Shown one piece after another: positions 4,637 to 7,982 of a DNA stretch of 7,982 bases. Below the pieces are notes generated by a model. That model ran no database searches and was not told the DNA's origin. It saw only the letters and a list, made by a program, of their open reading frames with translations. Position 1 is the first letter of the stretch; every line of letters starts with the position of its first letter. The DNA is taken from assembly GCA_030648435.1 (NCBI GenBank), contig JAUSHE010000036.1, forward strand, positions 1 through 7,982. The letters are read 5' to 3'. Position numbers and translations under genes: made by a program. The DNA comes from Candidatus Daviesbacteria bacterium (GTDB lineage: Bacteria; Patescibacteria; Microgenomatia; Daviesbacterales; UBA10151).

Positions 4637-5926
4637 ATGGCGACTAAAGTATTTAAATTAATTGCAGAAGAAGCCCGTCGTCAAAAATACGGGCTGGAAA
4701 TGATTCCTTCTGAAAATTATGTTTCCAGCGATGTTTTAAAAGCTCTGGGGTCAATTTTAACTAATAAATACTCCGAAGGATTTCCCGGAAGAAGGTATTA
4801 CGGCGGCAATGAAGTAATTGATAAGATTGAAAATTATGCAGTAGATTTGGCCAAAAAATTATTCAGCGTTCCTGCCGCATTTGTACAACCTTATTCCGGT
4901 TCTCCGGCTAATATGGCGATTACAATGGCAGTTTGTGAACCGGGTGATGTGGTAATGGGATTGGCTTTATCTTCCGGCGGACATTTAACCCATGGAGCTA
5001 AACTCTCTTTTTCCAGCATTTTTTATAAAGCAATTAATTATAGTGTTGGTGAAGATTGGAAAATAGATTTTGAAGAACTGGAAACTCTGGCAAAAAAACA
5101 CAAACCAAAATTAATTTGGGCGGGAACAACAGCTTATCCTTTTAAATTAGATTACAAAAAGTTTAGGAAAATAGCAGATATGGCAAGCGCCACTTTAGTG
5201 GCAGATTGTTCGCATATTACGGGTTTAATTATAGGGGGAGTACATGAGTCACCGGTACCATATGCAGACATTATCATGACAACAACACACAAGACATTAA
5301 GAGGTCCCAGGGGAGCCATGATTTTAGTAACTGAACGAGGTCTGAAAAAAGATCCTGAAATAAAAGGTAAACTTGAAAGGGCGATTATTCCCGGAATCCA
5401 GGGGGGTCCGCATAATCACCAAACAGCAGCCATTGCCGTAAGTCTGGAAGAAGCTTTAAAACCTTCATTTAAAAAATATGCTGTTCAAATTGCCAAAAAT
5501 GCAAGCATACTGGCCAAAGAATTGGGAACTGTTTCAGAAACTCATCTGGTACTTTTGAGTTTAACTAAATATGGGTATGGCATGGGTTATCAGGCCCAAT
5601 ATGCTCTGGAGGAAGCAGGGATTACGGTTAATAAAAATACAATTCCGGGGGAACCTGCCTCTCCCTTTTATCCGTCAGGAATAAGACTTGGAACCCCGGC
5701 GCTGACTTCAAGGGGGATGAAAGAAAAAGACATGGTTAAAATAGCCGGATGGATAAAGCGGGTTTTGGAAGAAATCAGAGGTCTTGATTTACCAAAGAAG
5801 CAGGAAAAAAGAAAAGATTTCCTAAAAGAAGTAAAAATAGAAATCCGCAAAAACAAAAATTTGAAAAAGATCAGGAAAGAAGTTGAAAGTTTTGCTGGAA
5901 AATTCCCGGTGCCTGGTATACAATAG
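4637..5926 (+). CDS. glyA: Serine hydroxymethyltransferase
   Basis: Cytoplasmic PLP enzyme that converts serine and tetrahydrofolate to glycine and 5,10-methylene-THF, the main entry of one-carbon units. The 429-residue product carries LEMIPSENYVS (20-30), TNKYSEGFPGRRYYGG (42-57), SGSPANMA (87-94), GGHLTHGA (114-121) and the pyridine-nitrogen aspartate region ADCSHITGL (189-197; D190, H193). The PLP lysine K219 lies in TTTHKTLRGPRG, and the substrate-carboxylate arginine R350 in SGIRLGTPALTSRG. Differences from common bacterial enzymes are CSH for the usual MAH after D190, and a shortened turn before SETHLVLLSL (300-309), where relatives have about nine more residues ending in GGTDNHLVL. All core catalytic residues are present, so activity is expected. 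The gene directly precedes folD, which uses its product. The ATG at 4637 has no Shine-Dalgarno and fits a leaderless start. Confidence 0.97.
   Translation: MATKVFKLIAEEARRQKYGLEMIPSENYVSSDVLKALGSILTNKYSEGFPGRRYYGGNEVIDKIENYAVDLAKKLFSVPAAFVQPYSGSPANMAITMAVCEPGDVVMGLALSSGGHLTHGAKLSFSSIFYKAINYSVGEDWKIDFEELETLAKKHKPKLIWAGTTAYPFKLDYKKFRKIADMASATLVADCSHITGLIIGGVHESPVPYADIIMTTTHKTLRGPRGAMILVTERGLKKDPEIKGKLERAIIPGIQGGPHNHQTAAIAVSLEEALKPSFKKYAVQIAKNASILAKELGTVSETHLVLLSLTKYGYGMGYQAQYALEEAGITVNKNTIPGEPASPFYPSGIRLGTPALTSRGMKEKDMVKIAGWIKRVLEEIRGLDLPKKQEKRKDFLKEVKIEIRKNKNLKKIRKEVESFAGKFPVPGIQ
5914..5924 (+). promoter_or_regulatory. Predicted folD -10 region overlapping the glyA stop
   Basis: TGGTATACAAT contains a TGG plus TATACA extended -10 and, shifted by two, TACAAT (5919-5924). 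The last T is the first base of the glyA TAG. The folD ATG is 7 nt further on, so the message would have almost no leader. No good -35 is seen. Confidence 0.45.
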
Positions 5927-5931
5927 TCCTC

Positions 5932-6753
5932 ATGAAAGTTAGCGGTAGAGAAGTTGCAGATGTTATTGCAAAAAAACTTCGTAAACAGGTTATAAAATTA
6001 AAAGTTAAGCCAACCCTGGCAATTATTTTGGCGGGTCATGATCCCTCGTCCCGGATGTATGTAGATTTTAAGATTAAAAAAGCAATAGAAATTGGTGTGG
6101 GAATAAAATATTTTGAATTTCAAGAAAATCAATTTCAAAAATGTACTCAGATAATTGATAGACTCAATGCCGATAAAACAGTTCATGGAATAATTATCCA
6201 GTATCCGATATTTGATAGTTGGGATTTTGATAAAGTTTTCTCTTTGGTTAATCCGAAAAAAGATGTAGACGGCTTTCATGTAGATTCTCCTTTTAGTGGT
6301 GCTACGGCTTTGGGGGTTTGGGAAATGCTTAACGAGTTTGTCAGACTAGAAGGATTTTCTTCTCTGGAAAAATTCTTAAGAAATAAAAAAATAGTTTTAC
6401 TTGGTAAAGGAAAAACTGCCGGTGGTCCGGTCAGGCAATTGCTTCAAAAAAAGCAAGTTCAATTTTATTTAATTGATAGTAAGACGCCAAATCCGGAAGA
6501 AATTATTAAGGAGGCAGATGTGATTATTTCAGCAACCGGTAAAAAAAATATTATCACAGGAGAAAAAATTAAAAAAGGTAGTTTTGTAATTGGGGTTGGA
6601 GTAGGAAAAGAAGATGGGAGAATTTATGGAGATATTGAGGAAAGCTCAGTTTCGGAGAAAGCCAAATTATATTGTCCCACCATTGGCGGAATCGGACCTT
6701 TGACAATTGTTAATTTATTAAAAAATACAATTGACGCAGCCGGCATGTTATAA
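5932..6753 (+). CDS. folD: Methylene-THF dehydrogenase / methenyl-THF cyclohydrolase
   Basis: Bifunctional folate enzyme oxidising 5,10-methylene-THF to methenyl-THF and hydrolysing it to 10-formyl-THF, continuing from the GlyA product. The 273-residue protein has SSRMYVDFKIKKAIEIG (39-55), with the catalytic Tyr43 and Lys47 in the family Y-x3-K spacing. It also has VHGIIIQYP (84-92; Q90), KDVDGFH (110-116), the Rossmann loop VLLGKGKTAGGP (155-166) and the end signature PTIGGIGPLTIVNLLKNT. Two deviations are seen: the usual PCTPxG loop reads GATALG (123-128), and the nucleotide loop has GKGKTAGGP rather than GRSxxVGxP, which may affect cofactor preference. No Shine-Dalgarno precedes the ATG, 5 nt after the glyA stop. 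Its own stop lies inside the TATAAT proposed for ybaB. Confidence 0.96.
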   Translation: MKVSGREVADVIAKKLRKQVIKLKVKPTLAIILAGHDPSSRMYVDFKIKKAIEIGVGIKYFEFQENQFQKCTQIIDRLNADKTVHGIIIQYPIFDSWDFDKVFSLVNPKKDVDGFHVDSPFSGATALGVWEMLNEFVRLEGFSSLEKFLRNKKIVLLGKGKTAGGPVRQLLQKKQVQFYLIDSKTPNPEEIIKEADVIISATGKKNIITGEKIKKGSFVIGVGVGKEDGRIYGDIEESSVSEKAKLYCPTIGGIGPLTIVNLLKNTIDAAGML

Positions 6754-6754
6754 T
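6746..6754 (+). promoter_or_regulatory. Predicted extended -10 promoter of ybaB, containing the folD stop
   Basis: TGTTATAAT is a perfect extended -10 (TGn plus TATAAT). The folD stop TAA (6751-6753) lies within the hexamer. Nine nt separate it from the ATG at 6764, so transcription would start about 3 nt before or at the start codon. A good -35 at 16-18 nt is absent, which extended -10 promoters tolerate. Confidence 0.6.
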
Positions 6755-6763
6755 TTAGCACAT

Positions 6764-7042
6764 ATGGGTTTAATGGATGGTTTAAAACAACTGGGTGACT
6801 TAAAGAAAATGCGCGATCAGGCCATGGAAGTGCAAAAAAGACTTGCCGGCATTAAAATCACAGTGGAGCATAAAGGTGTCGTTGTTGTGATGACAGCTGA
6901 TCAAAAAATTGTTTCCATCTTCGGAAACAATAATTTAGATCAGGTTGCAGAGGCAGTTAACGAAGCTTTAAAACAATCACAAAAAGTAGCAGCTGATGAA
7001 ATGAAGGGCTTAATGGGCGGAATGGGCATCCCCGGAACATGA
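6764..7042 (+). CDS. ybaB: YbaB/EbfC nucleoid-associated protein
   Basis: Small DNA-binding protein of the YbaB/EbfC family, which forms dimers that bind and bend DNA and is often encoded with recR. The 92-residue product has the typical opening GLKQLGDLKKMRDQAMEVQKRL, a helix. A beta hairpin follows (ITVEHKGVVVVMTADQKIVSIF), then a long helix (LDQVAEAVNEALKQSQKVAADEMKGLMGGMGIPG) ending in the glycine/methionine-rich tail seen in the family. I choose the ATG at 6764 because the -10 hexamer occupies 6749-6754, which rules out an upstream TTG at 6731; an ATG at 6773 is an alternative three codons later. No Shine-Dalgarno is present. The TGA stop provides the TG of the next extended -10. Confidence 0.92.
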   Translation: MGLMDGLKQLGDLKKMRDQAMEVQKRLAGIKITVEHKGVVVVMTADQKIVSIFGNNNLDQVAEAVNEALKQSQKVAADEMKGLMGGMGIPGT

Positions 7043-7048
7043 TACAAT
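7040..7048 (+). promoter_or_regulatory. Predicted extended -10 promoter of recR, starting at the ybaB stop
   Basis: TGATACAAT is an extended -10 (TGn plus TACAAT) whose TGA is also the ybaB stop codon (7040-7042). Ten nt lie between the hexamer and the recR ATG at 7059. No -35 or Shine-Dalgarno is visible. Confidence 0.5.
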
Positions 7049-7058
7049 TCTACGCATA

Positions 7059-7655
7059 ATGGTGAGAGTCCCTAAGTCAGTACAAAATTTAATTGAGGCA
7101 TTTGAAAGACTCCCCGGCATCGGGCCAAAAACTGCTCAGCGTTTAACCTATTATCTTTTGCATGCTCCAATTGAAGAAGCTAAAGCGCTAGCTGAGGCAG
7201 CTTTGGATATGAAAGAAAAAACCAAAATCTGTTCGGTCTGTTTTAACATAGACGAAGACGATCTTTGTTCCATTTGCTCTGACCCTAACCGGGACCAAAC
7301 AACTATCATGGTAGTAGAAAATCCATTAGATGTATTGGCTCTGGAAAAAGCCAACTTTAGAGGTTTTTATCATGTATTACACGGCGTTATATCACCGATG
7401 GAAAATATTGGTCCCTCTGAAATTCACATTAAGGAACTGTTACCAAGATTAAAAGATGGTAGCGTTAAAGAGATTATTTTGGCAACTAACCCGACAATGG
7501 AAGGTGAAGCAACTGCCATGTATATACAAAGATTGATTTCTACGCTGGGAGTAAAAATTACCAGAATTGCCAGAGGCTTGCCGGTTGGATCGGATTTGGA
7601 GTATGCTGATGAAACTACCCTATCAAGAGCGTTGGAAGGTAGGAAAGAGTATTGA
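7059..7655 (+). CDS. recR: Recombination mediator protein RecR
   Basis: DNA-binding ring protein of the RecFOR pathway that helps RecA load on gapped DNA. The 198-residue product has the family's full domain order. The helix-hairpin-helix is LIEAFERLPGIGPKTAQRL (11-29). The zinc finger uses C58, C61, C70 and C73. The Toprim domain has VVENPLD (85-91; E87) and ATNPTMEGEATAMYI (142-156). The C-terminal RIARGLPVGSDLEYADETTLSRALEGR completes the signature. Length is the usual 195-200. The ATG at 7059 follows ybaB by 16 nt and is the only start giving the normal N-terminus. ybaB-recR adjacency is a classic bacterial arrangement; dnaX, its usual third partner, lies two genes upstream. Confidence 0.97.
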   Translation: MVRVPKSVQNLIEAFERLPGIGPKTAQRLTYYLLHAPIEEAKALAEAALDMKEKTKICSVCFNIDEDDLCSICSDPNRDQTTIMVVENPLDVLALEKANFRGFYHVLHGVISPMENIGPSEIHIKELLPRLKDGSVKEIILATNPTMEGEATAMYIQRLISTLGVKITRIARGLPVGSDLEYADETTLSRALEGRKEY

Positions 7656-7658
7656 GAG

Positions 7659-7982
7659 ATGGCTAATAATGTAATCGGACAATTCAGGGATGAGGTAGAA
7701 CAAACAGCTGGTGAAGTTGTCAAAGATGCAAAGGACGCAATAGGCGAGATGATTGAACAAAATATAACACCTCAACTTACTCCGCAACAGATTCAGCAGA
7801 AACAAGCTGATGAGCAAAAACAAATAGCTTATACCAGAAGATATCTTCAGGATTTACAAATGGCACAGGTAAAAGTACGGGCAGAAAATAAACAAAAAGA
7901 ACAGCAAAGATTGCAAGCAGGGGAGCAGGAAAAGCAAGTTGTGGAAATGAAAAAAGAAGAAAAGAAAAGAAAACCTATAAAT
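7659..7982 (+). CDS. Unrecognised Gln/Glu/Lys-rich coiled-coil protein (3' end outside window)
   Basis: An open frame from the ATG at 7659, 3 nt after the recR stop, with no stop before the right edge (108 codons seen). It begins MANNVIGQFRDEVEQTAGEV, then a charged stretch to about residue 36, a short TPQLTPQQIQQ turn, and a long region dominated by Gln, Glu, Lys and Ala with heptad-like spacing, so a helical or coiled-coil protein is likely. The visible part ends in a very basic stretch (KKEEKKRKP). No signal peptide, membrane segment or catalytic motif is visible. Proteins of this look sit after recR in some Patescibacteria, to my recollection, but I cannot name a family with certainty. 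Translation may be coupled to recR; only a weak AGGAAAG lies upstream. It is probably a real gene, since the frame is open and no competing frame fits. Confidence 0.65.
   Translation, partial: MANNVIGQFRDEVEQTAGEVVKDAKDAIGEMIEQNITPQLTPQQIQQKQADEQKQIAYTRRYLQDLQMAQVKVRAENKQKEQQRLQAGEQEKQVVEMKKEEKKRKPIN

Noticed and set aside
6700..6736. TTGACA (6700-6705) and TTGACG (6731-6736) as -35 boxes for ybaB
   Set aside because: Their spacing to TATAAT at 6749 is 43 and 12 nt, both outside the usable range. The extended -10 alone is the better reading.
1..7982. CRISPR array, tRNA/rRNA genes, transposase, toxin-antitoxin or defence genes
   Set aside because: No regularly spaced repeats, tRNA-like cloverleaf or rRNA sequence was seen, and every long frame is explained by a housekeeping gene.

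Overview
The window is a dense run of housekeeping genes, all on the + strand, from an AT-rich bacterial genome. It holds the end of proS, a trigger factor gene (tig), a HIT-family hydrolase, rpsU, yqeY, ybeY, dnaX, glyA, folD, ybaB, recR and the start of an unrecognised coiled-coil gene. TGA, TAG and TAA all act as ordinary stops. I infer a Candidate Phyla Radiation (Patescibacteria) genome, possibly Microgenomates. The reasons are a trigger factor without its PPIase domain, compact genes with tiny gaps or overlaps, and several palindromic repeats sitting in frame inside essential genes. The phylum is inference; no rRNA is present.

Layout. 1-348 is the anticodon-binding end of ProRS. 345-4584 is a likely transcription unit for protein biogenesis and replication: tig, HIT, rpsU, yqeY, ybeY, dnaX. 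rpsU/yqeY, yqeY/ybeY and ybeY/dnaX overlap by 8-11 nt. A 52-nt gap carrying a promoter leads to glyA (serine hydroxymethyltransferase) and folD (methylene-THF dehydrogenase/cyclohydrolase), a one-carbon folate pair. Then come ybaB and recR. The familiar bacterial order dnaX-ybaB-recR is thus split by glyA-folD. From 7659 a Gln/Glu/Lys-rich ORF runs off the right edge.

Two patterns stand out. First, inverted-repeat elements interrupt genes without breaking them: 124-152 in proS, a perfect 20-bp palindrome in ybeY (2784-2803), a heptamer-built hairpin in the dnaX zinc module (3153-3219), and a purine/pyrimidine inverted repeat in the dnaX linker (4101-4217). A fifth element of about 80 bp (1798-1878) lies between the strong Shine-Dalgarno of rpsU and its ATG, flanked by TTAGAAA repeats. 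Second, tig, glyA, folD, ybaB and recR (and perhaps rpsU) each have a -10-like hexamer 7-11 nt before the ATG and no Shine-Dalgarno. This predicts leaderless mRNAs. At folD, ybaB and recR the -10 region is built from the stop codon of the gene before.
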